This document shows, in pieces, positions 9,028-18,076 of a DNA stretch of 64,000 bases. This DNA is from Mesorhizobium muleiense. Its GTDB lineage: Bacteria > Pseudomonadota > Alphaproteobacteria > Rhizobiales > Rhizobiaceae. The DNA lies in assembly GCF_900099905.1 (NCBI RefSeq), contig NZ_FNEE01000003.1, positions 310,001-374,000 of the forward strand. Direction: 5' to 3'. The position numbers and the translations under genes were made by a program. The notes beneath the pieces are model-generated. The model had not been told where the DNA came from, did no database searches, and worked only from the letters and a program-made list of their open reading frames with translations. Within the stretch, counting starts at the first letter, position 1. Each line of letters starts with the position of its first letter.

Positions 9028-11423
9028 TAGTCCGGCTTGTCGATACCGACGGAAAAGTCGACATTCTCCCAACGGCCGGCATCGGGCCAGAAAAAAGTAA
9101 AGACGATCATATTGCCCGGCGGGACATCGGCAACGGGCAGGTCCGTGAGATGGATGCCGAAGGCGTTCTCGATCGTCGCGGCGTCACGGATGGTTGCCCA
9201 ATCGTCGTTGCTCCAATGGACCACCGCCCGGGCCAGCAGTTCGACGCGCAGCAGCTTGCCGGCGGGCATGGCGCGGAGCTTGTGATTGAAGCGCCATGTC
9301 CGGCGCGGCGCCACGGTCCTGTCCTCGATGTAGCGCTTCACGCCTTGCGGCGGCATGTCGAAGACGGCGCCGTCTTTGAGCGAGCGCAGCAGCTTGATAT
9401 GCTCCGAATGCGCCCAGACCAGAGGCATGGCGCTGCCCGATGGTCGGCCGTGCCGCAGTTCGTGTTCGGCGATGTCGGGACCATCCCAGACCTGCTCGGG
9501 CAGCAGGCCGCCAGACCCGGCAGAATTCTCCAGGGTCTTTAACAGGCTCGCTGCTTTGTCCTTGCGTCCCGCCGCCAGTTCGTAATGGGCGCGCTCGCCG
9601 ACCAGCAGCGGCCAGGGCCGGCCCTGGCCGGTTCCGTCGAAGGGCGCGCCGTCGGCGCGCTCGCCATAGCCGTCGCTGGTATAGCGATACCAGACGGGCC
9701 CCTGCGGCAGGTCGCAGCGCAGCCGCGCATCGATGACCTTGACCGTGTCGACGATGCGCGGGTCGTCGGCGGCCCTGAGGCCGAAGCGGACGAGCGCCAG
9801 CGCATCCGGGCTGACGATCGCCTCGGCCGGCCGGTCGCTATCGCCCGGCGGCCGGTTCTTGATCGGCACATAGCCGTCCTTCGGCGACGCCGCGCCGGCG
9901 GTGTCGGGCGGCGCGATGCGGACGTAATAGCCCTCGACGCCGACCTCTTCGCCGAGTGGAGTGCCGGTGACATAGGTCCAGCGCTCGATCTGGTCGTTCC
10001 AGACATCGGCGGTTTCCCGCAGATAATTTGCCGGCTCTGCTTTGCCGCAAGTTTCGAACAGGTCGGCCGCGGCCAGCAGGGCGGCGATCTCGACGGCCAG
10101 CGTGAACGGGCTGTAGCCGGCATCCTCCTCCCAGCGGTCTTCGCCGGTGACCGGACCGTTGCGCACGACATAGGAAGCGGCGCGTTCGACCATCGGCATG
10201 AAGGAGCGCAACGCGGCGTCTGCCAGATGCCCAGCCCGGCGCAGCGCGTCTGCGAGCAGCAGCGGAAACGCGCACTCGTCCATCTGGATGCCCGGCCAAT
10301 AGGCTGATCCGTCGAGCCAGGCGTTCTGCGGCCAATGCCCATCCGGCTGCTGGATCGAGCGGAGATAGGCGAGGATCTCAAGCGCTTGCGCCGGATCGCC
10401 GGCGGCGAGGAAACCGCCCGCGGTTTCGACCAGGTCGCGCGGCCAGACCAGATGATAGCCACCGATATCGTCGTCGCCCTTGCTGAAGCCCCACGGGATC
10501 GACAGGCTGGCGACGGCCGCGCCGGTGGATGAGCGATGCGTTGCCAGAACCGCCGTACTGACACGATAGGTGTTGATCCCCGCACCACGCCGGTCCAGCG
10601 GCAGCAAGCCAGCCTGCCATTTGCGCCATTTTTCGACGTAGGATTTGGCTGCGGGCGCAAAACCCCGCTTCAGGCTGGCCGAGGCATTTTCCGCCGCCTC
10701 TTGCGGCGTCGTTCCGAAACCCAGCGCCAGCAGCGCCGTCGGGTTCGCAACCGAAAAGCCGATCTCGCCGGTCAGCGCGACATTGCCGTCCTCGGCCCTG
10801 CGGCAAGCCGGGTCGAGCCGGCCGTCACGACGGAGTTGCTGCCAGCCGTCGGAGACACCGACATAGCCGGCCGAGCATGCTCCCCAGGGCAGCGACGAGG
10901 CGAGCGCCAGGCAAACGCCACGTCCCGATGCAAACAAGACAGGCCTTCCGTCGTGGTCGCCGACCCAGGCGGTGTTGGCCATGCCGGCGTTGACCAGATG
11001 CGGCGCCAGCAGCGCGTAGACGCGATGGTCGGCGTATGTGCCGCGTAGCGGCGTGAAGCTGATTTCCTGCAGCAAAACAGGATGTTCCGGATCCGTAACG
11101 ATGCTCTTTTCGATCCGGTAGGTGGCGGCGGTGTTGACCAGCCTGTAGGCGGGCACCCCATCCTCGAACGGCTCGAGGCTGTGCACGGCATCGCGCTTTT
11201 CTTCCGAGAAATAGAAGCCGGGGCCGGTGACGACCAGTCCCATGTCTCGCGTGCAGGCGCTGTCGAGGCGGGGATAATAGACCTCGTTGAGGATGCCGTG
11301 GCTGATCGTGAACCAGACAGGGCAGGCCGGCGAAAGCGCGGTTCCGACGCCGCTCTTGGTGCTCGACGTCCAGCGCGCCGGAATTCCGGGTGCGCCCAGC
11401 GCATCAGTCGGCGTCGCTGCCAT
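9027..11423 (-). CDS. GH15 glucoamylase-type glucosidase
   Basis: The ATG at 11423 follows a CAGGAG sequence and gives 798 residues; in-frame ATGs at 11447 and 11480 are possible. The N-terminal GH15 super-sandwich domain (GIPARWTSSTKSGVGTALSP, then ISHGILNEVYYPRLD) covers about residues 10-260. The (alpha/alpha)6 catalytic domain follows, with GYHLVWPRDLVET, the catalytic-acid region IQMDECAFPLLLADAL, and the second catalytic-Glu region LLVGERAHYEL. A beta-rich C-terminal domain ends the protein. GH15 enzymes release glucose from starch, glycogen or related alpha-glucans, or from trehalose in some members. There is no signal peptide, so a cytoplasmic glycogen or maltooligosaccharide substrate is likely. 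Its glucose would be the substrate of the nearby PpgK. Confidence 0.88.
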   Translation of the reverse strand: MAATPTDALGAPGIPARWTSSTKSGVGTALSPACPVWFTISHGILNEVYYPRLDSACTRDMGLVVTGPGFYFSEEKRDAVHSLEPFEDGVPAYRLVNTAATYRIEKSIVTDPEHPVLLQEISFTPLRGTYADHRVYALLAPHLVNAGMANTAWVGDHDGRPVLFASGRGVCLALASSLPWGACSAGYVGVSDGWQQLRRDGRLDPACRRAEDGNVALTGEIGFSVANPTALLALGFGTTPQEAAENASASLKRGFAPAAKSYVEKWRKWQAGLLPLDRRGAGINTYRVSTAVLATHRSSTGAAVASLSIPWGFSKGDDDIGGYHLVWPRDLVETAGGFLAAGDPAQALEILAYLRSIQQPDGHWPQNAWLDGSAYWPGIQMDECAFPLLLADALRRAGHLADAALRSFMPMVERAASYVVRNGPVTGEDRWEEDAGYSPFTLAVEIAALLAAADLFETCGKAEPANYLRETADVWNDQIERWTYVTGTPLGEEVGVEGYYVRIAPPDTAGAASPKDGYVPIKNRPPGDSDRPAEAIVSPDALALVRFGLRAADDPRIVDTVKVIDARLRCDLPQGPVWYRYTSDGYGERADGAPFDGTGQGRPWPLLVGERAHYELAAGRKDKAASLLKTLENSAGSGGLLPEQVWDGPDIAEHELRHGRPSGSAMPLVWAHSEHIKLLRSLKDGAVFDMPPQGVKRYIEDRTVAPRRTWRFNHKLRAMPAGKLLRVELLARAVVHWSNDDWATIRDAATIENAFGIHLTDLPVADVPPGNMIVFTFFWPDAGRWENVDFSVGIDKPD

Positions 11424-11542
11424 CTTGATTTTGGTCTCCTGCCCCATCCCTAGACCAGGAGCCGAAGCCTTTTCAATCATTGCACCGCAAGTTGATCGTC
11501 AAACCTTCATCGATCGCTGTTGACAAGTGCGCCCATCTAAAT

Positions 11543-11553
11543 TTGTCTGACAA
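11543..11553. promoter_or_regulatory. Palindromic operator candidate before the sugar ABC operon
   Basis: The sequence TTGTCTGACAA is a perfect 5-1-5 palindrome 71 bp before the binding-protein start. It has the GT-n-AC form of GntR/FadR-type operators. A TTGACA hexamer lies at 11520-11525, but no well-spaced -10 was found. The regulator is not encoded next to it, so its identity is open. Confidence 0.35.
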
Positions 11554-11624
11554 TATTGAAACGAGGGTCGTCACAACAGCCGCCAGCAGCCAACAACGAC
11601 CAGCAATCCATGGGAGGATAACAG

Positions 11625-12638
11625 ATGAAGAAGATACTCGTCCTGAGTGCGCTTGCGGCGATGCTCGCGTCAGGCGCCGCGTTTGCCGACACCAGCGACA
11701 AGAAGATCGCCTTTTCCAACAATTATGCCGGCAATTCGTGGCGACAGGCGATGCTCGACAGCTATGCCATCGTCACCAAGAAGGCGGTCGCCGACGGGGT
11801 GGTCGCTGCCGCGGACATCTTCACGACGGCCGACAAGGAAGTACCGACCCAGGCAGCCCAGGTGCAGAACCTGATCCTGCAAGGCTATGACGCCATCGTC
11901 ATCAACGCCGCCTCGCCGGACGCGCTCAACGGCGCCGTCAAGCAGGCCTGCGATGCAGGCATCGTCGTCGTCTCCTTTGACGGCATCGTAACCGAGCCCT
12001 GCGCCTACCGCGTCGTCGTCGACTTCAAGGACATGGGCAGGCAGGAAGTCGAGCAGATGGCCAAGTTCCATCCCGAGGGCGGCAATCTGCTGGAAATCCG
12101 CGGCCTTGCCGGCACGTCGATCGACGACGCCATCCACGCCGGGATTCTGGAGGGCGTCGCCGCCCATCCCGAGTTCAAGATCGTCGGTTCGGTGACCGGC
12201 GACTGGGACCAGACTACAGCGCAGAAGGCGGTCGCGACGATCCTGCCGTCGCTGCCGGAAATCGTCGGCGTCGTCGATCAGGGCGGCGACGGCTATGGCG
12301 CGGCACAGGCCTTCGCCGCCGCCGGCAAACCGCGCCCGACCATCATCATGGGCAACCGCCAGGACGAATTGCAGTGGTGGAAGGAACAGAAGGACAAGGA
12401 TGGCTACCAGACCTGGTCGGCGTCGATTGCGCCGGGCGTGTCGTCGCTGGCCTTCTGGGTAGCGCAGCAGGTGCTCGACGGCCGCACCGATGTGCCGCAT
12501 GACCTGTTGGTGCCATACCTCGCCTTCACCCAGGACAATTTCGAGGCCGAACTGCCGAACATCCCCAAGGGCGGCGTCGCCAGCCACGAATACACGCAGG
12601 AAGACGCCATCGCGGCGATCAAAGCCAACATCAAGTGA
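11625..12638 (+). CDS. Ribose-type sugar ABC transporter, periplasmic binding protein
   Basis: The 337-residue protein begins with a clear Sec signal peptide ([20 protein letters not shown], cleavage near residue 21) and is preceded by the strong ribosome-binding sequence GGGAGGA. The mature part has the periplasmic-binding-protein type 1 fold typical of RbsB-like sugar binders: [18 protein letters not shown] at the first strand, then [20 protein letters not shown] and the hinge region near VSFDG. It delivers a sugar or polyol to the membrane complex encoded by the next three genes. The ligand cannot be read from the sequence, and there is no adjacent sugar kinase or isomerase to suggest one. 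The gene is 49 nt upstream of the ATPase start. Confidence 0.92.
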   Translation: MKKILVLSALAAMLASGAAFADTSDKKIAFSNNYAGNSWRQAMLDSYAIVTKKAVADGVVAAADIFTTADKEVPTQAAQVQNLILQGYDAIVINAASPDALNGAVKQACDAGIVVVSFDGIVTEPCAYRVVVDFKDMGRQEVEQMAKFHPEGGNLLEIRGLAGTSIDDAIHAGILEGVAAHPEFKIVGSVTGDWDQTTAQKAVATILPSLPEIVGVVDQGGDGYGAAQAFAAAGKPRPTIIMGNRQDELQWWKEQKDKDGYQTWSASIAPGVSSLAFWVAQQVLDGRTDVPHDLLVPYLAFTQDNFEAELPNIPKGGVASHEYTQEDAIAAIKANIK

Positions 12639-12687
12639 GCGTGGCACATCCAATGCCGCGCGCGTCGTCTTCCGGATTTCGCTAGGG

Positions 12688-14208
12688 ATGCCCGAGGCCG
12701 GTGTAGACATCATCAGACTGGACGGAGCCGAAAAACATTTCGGCGCCGCCACTGTCGACATCATCAGGCTGGACGGAGCCGAAAAACATTTCGGCGCCGT
12801 CCGGGCGCTCGCCGGGGTGGATTTCCACGTCGGCGCCGGCGAATGCGTCGGTCTCGTCGGCCACAATGGCGCGGGCAAGTCGACGCTCATGCATATGGTG
12901 GCGGGCACGCTCGTGCCCGACAGCGGTCGGATCGCGGTGCGTGGCGGCATCGAGGACAATTATTCGGTGCCGCGCGCCCAACAACTCGGCATACGCTGCG
13001 TATTCCAGGAACTGTCGCTGTGCCCGAACCTCAGCGTTGCCGAGAACACGCGAATCAACCACCCGGCGCTGCGCGGCTTCGGCTGGCGGCGCAAGGCGGC
13101 CGATCTGATCGCGGCCAAGCTCGACGAGATATTCCCGGGCCACAGCATCTCCGCCGCCGATATTGCCAGCGACCTCTCCATCGGCAGGCGGCAGATGGTC
13201 GAGGTGGCGCGCGCCTTCACCGTGACGCAGGATCCGCTCGAGCTGGTCATCCTCGACGAGCCGACATCCTCGCTCGACGCGCACACGGCCGGCCAGTTGC
13301 TGGCCTTCGTCCGACGCTTTGTCGCCGGGGGCAAGAGCTGCATCCTGATCTCGCATGTTCTGGGCGAGGTGCTCGGGAATGCCGACCGCATCGTGGTGAT
13401 GCGCGACGGCAAGGTCGTTGCGTCGGATGCGGCTAAGGCTTTCGATCGCGACAGGCTGGTGACGACCATGGGCGGAGCGGCAGCGCGTGAGAAGATCGCG
13501 GCCGAAATCGCGACCCAAAAGCCGGAGACCGGCCCGTTGCGGGTCCGGGCCCGCCCGGCGCGGCAACAGGACGGCAACGAACTTGTGGCGCATGCCGGCG
13601 AGATCATCGGCCTTGCCGGGCTTGCCGGTCATGGCCAAACCGATCTGCTGCTGGCGATTTTCGCAGCCGCGGCGCGCACCAAAACTGGCATCGAGGTCAC
13701 CGCGCCGGTGGCGCTGGTGGCCGGCGACCGCCAGTCTGACGGGATCTTTCCGCAATGGTCGATTGCGCAAAACATCGGCATCCGCTCGCTGGCGCGATTG
13801 CGCAACGGCCTGCTGATCTCGCCGCGGCGCGAAGCCGAGCTCGCCGACTTCTGGCAAAAGAAAATCGGCATCCGCACCCCCGACATGAACAGCAACATCT
13901 TCTCGCTGTCCGGCGGCAACCAGCAGAAAGCCCTGTTTGCCCGGGCGCTCGGTTCCGACGCCAAGATCGTGCTGATGGACGACCCGATGCGCGGCGTCGA
14001 CATCGGCACCAAGCTCGAGGTCTACGACCTTGTGCGCGAAGAGGCTGGCCGCGGCCGTACCTTCCTCTGGTACACCACGGAAACCGAAGAGCTCGACAAT
14101 TGCCACCACGTCTATGTCTTCAAGAACGGCCGGATCGTCGCCAAGCTTGGTCGCGACGAGCTGACCGAGGAAAAGATCATCCAGTCCTCGTTCGGCGATG
14201 CGGCCTGA
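12688..14208 (+). CDS. Ribose-type sugar ABC transporter, double-domain ATPase
   Basis: The frame is open further upstream, but the real protein most likely starts at the ATG at 12688, giving 506 residues. The first ATPase domain has Walker [10 protein letters not shown], signature [12 protein letters not shown] and Walker [13 protein letters not shown]. The second has a degenerate Walker A (GLAGHGQTD), as is normal for RbsA/MglA-type ATPases, with signature [15 protein letters not shown]. It powers sugar import with the two permeases downstream; its stop overlaps the next start by 11 nt. Oddity: residues 6-22 and 23-39 are a tandem duplication ([15 protein letters not shown] twice), which duplicates the strand leading into the A-loop. 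No strong ribosome-binding site precedes the chosen start, so the duplication may have altered translation initiation. Confidence 0.9.
   Translation: MPEAGVDIIRLDGAEKHFGAATVDIIRLDGAEKHFGAVRALAGVDFHVGAGECVGLVGHNGAGKSTLMHMVAGTLVPDSGRIAVRGGIEDNYSVPRAQQLGIRCVFQELSLCPNLSVAENTRINHPALRGFGWRRKAADLIAAKLDEIFPGHSISAADIASDLSIGRRQMVEVARAFTVTQDPLELVILDEPTSSLDAHTAGQLLAFVRRFVAGGKSCILISHVLGEVLGNADRIVVMRDGKVVASDAAKAFDRDRLVTTMGGAAAREKIAAEIATQKPETGPLRVRARPARQQDGNELVAHAGEIIGLAGLAGHGQTDLLLAIFAAAARTKTGIEVTAPVALVAGDRQSDGIFPQWSIAQNIGIRSLARLRNGLLISPRREAELADFWQKKIGIRTPDMNSNIFSLSGGNQQKALFARALGSDAKIVLMDDPMRGVDIGTKLEVYDLVREEAGRGRTFLWYTTETEELDNCHHVYVFKNGRIVAKLGRDELTEEKIIQSSFGDAA
12703..12804 (+). repeat. 51-nt in-frame tandem duplication in the ABC ATPase gene
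   Basis: Copy 1 is 12703-12753 and copy 2 is 12754-12804. The first 45 nt or so differ at only two positions, both silent or near silent (gtagac versus gtcgac; cagact versus caggct). Both encode [15 protein letters not shown]. The near identity indicates a recent event that keeps the frame. Confidence 0.92.
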
Positions 14209-15190
14209 GATGACGGCAGCATCCGTCGAGAGCGGTCCCAAGAGTTCTTCCGAGCGAAGCGCGCTGGCGCGGGCGCGCCTGCTGCGCGGGCTGCTGCCTG
14301 CGATGTCGCTGGTGCTGGTGCTGCTGGCGATCGCCTGGCTCAACCCGCGCGCCATCAGCTATTTCGGCTTCAGCCTGATGCTCAACCTGGCGATCCCGAT
14401 CGCATTGGCGACGATCGCGCAGATGTTCGTCATTGCCGGCAACGAGCTGGACCTGTCGATCGGCACCTTCGTCGGTTTCGTCGGCTGCGTCACGGCGACA
14501 TGGCTGAAGGAGGCGCCGCTGGTCGGTGTCTTGATCCTGCTCGGGTCGATCGGTGTCTATGCGCTGCTCGGCGCGCTGATCCATCTGCGCAATTTGCCTT
14601 CAATCGTGGTGACGCTCGGCATGAGTTTTGTCTGGCAGGGTCTGGCCATCCTCATCCTGCCGAAGCCCGGCGGCAAGGCGCCGGACTGGCTGCTGTCGCT
14701 CATGGCCTTCAAACCGCCCTTCGTTCCGTTCCCGATCATTGCGGCGCTGCTGATTGCCGCGGTCGTCCACTTCGGGCTGATGCGCACCTCGTATGGCGTC
14801 ATCCTGCGCGGCTCCGGCGGCAATGCCGCGGCCCTCAGCCGTGCCGGCTGGTCGCTGCTCAAGACCAAGATCGTGCTGTTCGCGTTGACCGGCCTGTTCG
14901 GCGTTTTATCCGGCATGGCGCTGATCGGCATCACCACCTCGGCCGATGCCAATATCGGCAATGGCTACACGCTGCTTTCGATCGCCGGCGTCATCCTCGG
15001 TGGCGGCGAATTCGTCGGCGGCCGGGTATCGCCGATCGGCGCGGTGATCGGCGCGCTGACGCTGGCGCTCGCCGCGTCGCCGCTGCTGACCTTCATGCAC
15101 ATCCCGCCCGATTGGCAGGTGGCCGCCAACGGCGCCATCCTCATCATCGTGCTGGCGGCCCGGGTGCTGATCAGCCGCAAAGAGAGGTGA
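14198..15190 (+). CDS. Sugar ABC transporter permease (RbsC-like) 1
   Basis: This 330-residue protein is an integral membrane permease with eight to ten hydrophobic segments after a short cytoplasmic N-terminus. The conserved RbsC-type sequence [21 protein letters not shown] lies near residue 75, and the C-terminal [20 protein letters not shown] is the usual contact with the ATPase. It forms half of the channel of the sugar importer. The ATG at 14198 overlaps the end of the ATPase gene by 11 nt; an ATG at 14210 is a possible alternative. The protein is clearly homologous to, but not the same as, the next gene product, so the importer is a heterodimer of permeases, as in several rhizobial sugar systems. 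Confidence 0.92.
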   Translation: MRPEMTAASVESGPKSSSERSALARARLLRGLLPAMSLVLVLLAIAWLNPRAISYFGFSLMLNLAIPIALATIAQMFVIAGNELDLSIGTFVGFVGCVTATWLKEAPLVGVLILLGSIGVYALLGALIHLRNLPSIVVTLGMSFVWQGLAILILPKPGGKAPDWLLSLMAFKPPFVPFPIIAALLIAAVVHFGLMRTSYGVILRGSGGNAAALSRAGWSLLKTKIVLFALTGLFGVLSGMALIGITTSADANIGNGYTLLSIAGVILGGGEFVGGRVSPIGAVIGALTLALAASPLLTFMHIPPDWQVAANGAILIIVLAARVLISRKER

Positions 15191-15194
15191 GGGG

Positions 15195-16142
15195 ATGGCA
15201 TCGTTGCGATTGCTGCTCGCCAAACCCTGGATCTGGTCCTTCATCGGCGCGCTGCTGGTGTGGCTGGCGACGGTCACCTTCACCGGCGGATATGGCGGCG
15301 GCGGCATGATCACGGCAGCACTTTCGCTCGCCGTCTTCACCGTCGTCGTCGGCGTCGGCCAGATGTTCGTGATCACGCTCGGTCCCGGCAATGTCGACCT
15401 GTCGCTGCCCGCCAATATCGGCCTCGCCAGCGCCGTCGCCATGAAGGTGATGGACGGCAATGATTCAATGATCGCGGTCGGGCTGCTGGCGGCGATGGCC
15501 TGCGGCATGGCGATCGGCGCCGCCAATTATCTGTTGATCTGGGCGCTGCGCATTCCACCGATCATCGCCACACTGTCGGCGAGCTTCATCATCCAGTCGA
15601 TCGACATCAGCTATGGCCGCGGCTTGCAGATCAAGCCGCCGCCGGGCTTTGCCAGTTTCACCAACTGGCAGATTCTTGGCATTCCGGTGCTGGCGATCCT
15701 CACCGTGCTGTTCTCCATCGGCGCTGCGATCGCGCTGCAGCGCATGATCTATGGCCGTTCGGTGCTGGCGATCGGCCAGAACATCCGCGCGGCGTGGCTG
15801 GCCGGTGTCAATGTCGGCCGCATCCGCTTTCTTACCTACACGCTGTCGGGCGCGCTCGGCGGCCTCGACGGGGCGCTGCTCGCCGGCTATTTCCGCGGCG
15901 CCAATGTCGATATCGGCAATGAGTACCTGCTGGCCTCGATCGCCGTCGTCGTCATCGGCGGCACGTCGGTAGCCGGCGGCAAGGCCAATGTGCCGGGTGT
16001 ATGGGGCGCGGCCCTGTTCCTGGTGCTGCTTTTGACCATGCTCAACACGTTCGGCGTCAGCGCCGGCGTCCGTCTGTTGCTGACCGGGCTGATCATCGTC
16101 GGCGTCATCACTGCCGCCGGCGGGCAGAAAGCGCTGCGCTAG
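15195..16142 (+). CDS. Sugar ABC transporter permease (RbsC-like) 2
   Basis: The 315-residue protein is the second permease of the importer, starting 4 nt after the first stop with GAGGTGAGGGG as ribosome-binding sequence. It has the RbsC family sequence GQMFVITLGPGNVDLSLPA near residue 56 and the C-terminal VIGGTSVAGGKANVPGVWG. About eight to ten hydrophobic segments are visible. Together with the preceding permease and the double ATPase it should form the inner-membrane complex for the periplasmic sugar-binding protein. It ends the operon and converges on the aldehyde dehydrogenase gene after 37 nt. No metabolic enzyme is co-encoded, so the transported sugar is unknown. Confidence 0.92.
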   Translation: MASLRLLLAKPWIWSFIGALLVWLATVTFTGGYGGGGMITAALSLAVFTVVVGVGQMFVITLGPGNVDLSLPANIGLASAVAMKVMDGNDSMIAVGLLAAMACGMAIGAANYLLIWALRIPPIIATLSASFIIQSIDISYGRGLQIKPPPGFASFTNWQILGIPVLAILTVLFSIGAAIALQRMIYGRSVLAIGQNIRAAWLAGVNVGRIRFLTYTLSGALGGLDGALLAGYFRGANVDIGNEYLLASIAVVVIGGTSVAGGKANVPGVWGAALFLVLLLTMLNTFGVSAGVRLLLTGLIIVGVITAAGGQKALR

Positions 16143-16179
16143 CAAGCGGCGGCCCTTGGCGGCGCTGACCTGTGTCATC

Positions 16180-17688
16180 TCATACGTGCTTGCGCCCGCC
16201 AGATTCGCGGAACCAGCTGTCGGGATAGGGATACCACCAGTCCTGGATCGCTGGCCTGTGGTCGATGATGACCATCTTCGAGCGGCGGAAGGCATCCAGC
16301 CCCTGGCGACCAAGTTCGCGGCCGAGGCCCGACGCCTTCCAGCCGCCGAACGGCAGTGCGTCGTTGTCGATCAGCGGATTGTTGACCCAGACCATCCCTG
16401 CCTCAAGCCGCTCCGCAGCCTCATGCGCCTCGGCAAGATCAGTGGTGAACACCGAGGCGCCGAGCCCGAACGGGCTGTCATTGGCAAGTTCTATCGCCTC
16501 GTCGAAATCCTTGACCCGGCAGATCGCGGCGACTGGCCCGAAACATTCTTCGCGCACGATCGCCATGTCGGGGGTGACGCCGGTCAGGATCGTCGGCTCG
16601 TAGAACCAGCCGACATTGTGCGCCGGCGGAATACGCCCGCCGGTGATCGCCTTGGCACCATTGCGCACGGCATCGTCGACCAGCCGCATGACTTTCGCCC
16701 GCGCCGCCTCGCTGACCAGCGGCCCGATCTCGGTCTTGTCGAGGCCGTTGCCGATGCGCAGCGCCCGTGTCTTCTGCGCAAACAGCTCGACAAAGCGGTC
16801 ATGAACGGCATCGACGACGAAAAACCGTTCGGCCGAGGTGCAGACCTGGCCGGTGAGATGGAACGCGGCGGTGACGCTGCCGGCGGCCGCCACGTCGAGC
16901 GGGGCGTGTCGGCTGATGATCAGCGGATCGCTGCCGCCGGCCTCGATGACGCATGGCTTCATGCGCTCGGCGCAGGCGACGGCGACAGCCTTGCCGGCGG
17001 CGACCGAACCGGTGAAGGCAACCGCATGGGTGCGATCGGAGGCGATCAAAGCCTGCGCCGTGGCCGCCGCGCCGGGCAGGCAGGAAACCAGGCCCTCCGG
17101 CAGTGAACGGAACACGGTCATGTAATCCAGCGTCGACAGTGTCGTCGCTTCGGCCGGCTTGATGACGCAGGCATTGCCGGCGGCAAGCGAGGCGGCAACG
17201 GTCCAGCACATCAACAGGATCGGGAAATTGTAGGGCATGATGTGCACCGACGTGCCGTAGGGCTCGTAGCGCGCATACTGGAACGAACCCGCCTGCGTCG
17301 TGCCGGCGATCTTGCCGGCATCGTCGCGCGCCATTTCGGCGTAGTAGCGGAAGATCGGCGCGCAATTGGCGATCTCGCCGACTGCTTCCGGATAGGGCTT
17401 GCCCATCTCGCGCACCATCAGCTCGGCGCAGCAGGTGAAGTCGGCCGCCTCGATGGCGTTGGCGACTGCATGCAGATGCCTGGCGCGGCTCTTGGCGTCG
17501 AGCTTTTTCCAGGCAGCTTGCGCCCTCGCCGCAGCGGTGAGCACGGCGTCGATCTCGCCGTCGGTTGCAGTCGCGATGGCGCCGACGGTTTCCAGTGTCG
17601 CCGGATCGATCACCGGTTTTGCCGCGCCGGTCATCGGCCGATAATCCGGATTGACGAAGAAGGCCGGCCGGTCAGGTGAGAAGTCCAT
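16180..17688 (-). CDS. NAD(P)-dependent aldehyde dehydrogenase (succinate-semialdehyde type)
   Basis: The 502-residue protein is a full-length aldehyde dehydrogenase. It has the cofactor region MPYNFPILLMCW and NACVIKPAEATTLS, the catalytic-Glu motif CVIEAGGSDPLII and the catalytic-Cys motif TGQVCTSAERFF. The G-G-S-D-P form resembles succinate-semialdehyde dehydrogenases of the Sad/YneI type, which act at the end of putrescine catabolism; the usual E-L-G-G is E-A-G-G here. The C-terminus carries an unusual aromatic tail, IQDWWYPYPDSWFRESGG, beyond the normal oligomerisation strand. The gene lies just downstream of two cupin genes on the same strand, and its role in oxidising an amine-derived aldehyde is inferred from the nearby PuuA- and PuuB-like genes. 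Confidence 0.88.
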   Translation of the reverse strand: MDFSPDRPAFFVNPDYRPMTGAAKPVIDPATLETVGAIATATDGEIDAVLTAAARAQAAWKKLDAKSRARHLHAVANAIEAADFTCCAELMVREMGKPYPEAVGEIANCAPIFRYYAEMARDDAGKIAGTTQAGSFQYARYEPYGTSVHIMPYNFPILLMCWTVAASLAAGNACVIKPAEATTLSTLDYMTVFRSLPEGLVSCLPGAAATAQALIASDRTHAVAFTGSVAAGKAVAVACAERMKPCVIEAGGSDPLIISRHAPLDVAAAGSVTAAFHLTGQVCTSAERFFVVDAVHDRFVELFAQKTRALRIGNGLDKTEIGPLVSEAARAKVMRLVDDAVRNGAKAITGGRIPPAHNVGWFYEPTILTGVTPDMAIVREECFGPVAAICRVKDFDEAIELANDSPFGLGASVFTTDLAEAHEAAERLEAGMVWVNNPLIDNDALPFGGWKASGLGRELGRQGLDAFRRSKMVIIDHRPAIQDWWYPYPDSWFRESGGRKHV

Positions 17689-17707
17689 GGGCGTCCTTTC
17701 AAGCCGC

Positions 17708-18052
17708 TCAGCGGATCATGTAGACCTTCTTGATGGTCTCGTGGACGGTGCAGACGCCCTTCCAGTCCTGCGGAAAGAACGCCGCGGTGTCGGGTTCGAT
17801 CTCGATCACCTCGCCGGATTCGTGGACATAGGTGCAGCGGCCCTCGAGGAAATGGCAGAACTCGTCGCGGGTGACGTGGCAGTGCCATTTGCCTGGGGTG
17901 CAGACCCACAGCCCGCATTCGGAGCGGCCTTCCGGTCCCTTGTGCAGCAATTTGCCGCAGGTGCGGGATTCGCCCTCGATCATCGTGGGGATGACGCCCC
18001 AGTCGACGAGGTCCGTGAGGGCAAGCGGCGATTTCATGATCGGTGTCGGCAT
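17708..18052 (-). CDS. Cupin-domain protein (PF05899/EutQ-like) A
   Basis: This 114-residue protein is a single cupin of the DUF861/Cupin_3 type. Visible elements are CGLWVCTPGKWHCHVTRDEF, then HFLEGRCTYVHESGEVIEI and FFPQDWKGVCTVHETIKKVY. The conserved His/Glu positions could bind a metal, as in ureidoglycine aminohydrolase-like cupins, but no catalytic activity can be assigned. It begins 24 nt after cupin B and ends 19 nt before the aldehyde dehydrogenase start, so the three are a transcription unit. It is about 45 to 50 percent identical by eye to cupin B, which suggests tandem duplication and divergence rather than a frame error. A heterodimer is possible. Confidence 0.85.
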   Translation of the reverse strand: MPTPIMKSPLALTDLVDWGVIPTMIEGESRTCGKLLHKGPEGRSECGLWVCTPGKWHCHVTRDEFCHFLEGRCTYVHESGEVIEIEPDTAAFFPQDWKGVCTVHETIKKVYMIR

Positions 18053-18076
18053 GTCGTGAAGCTCCAGTGGCTGGCT

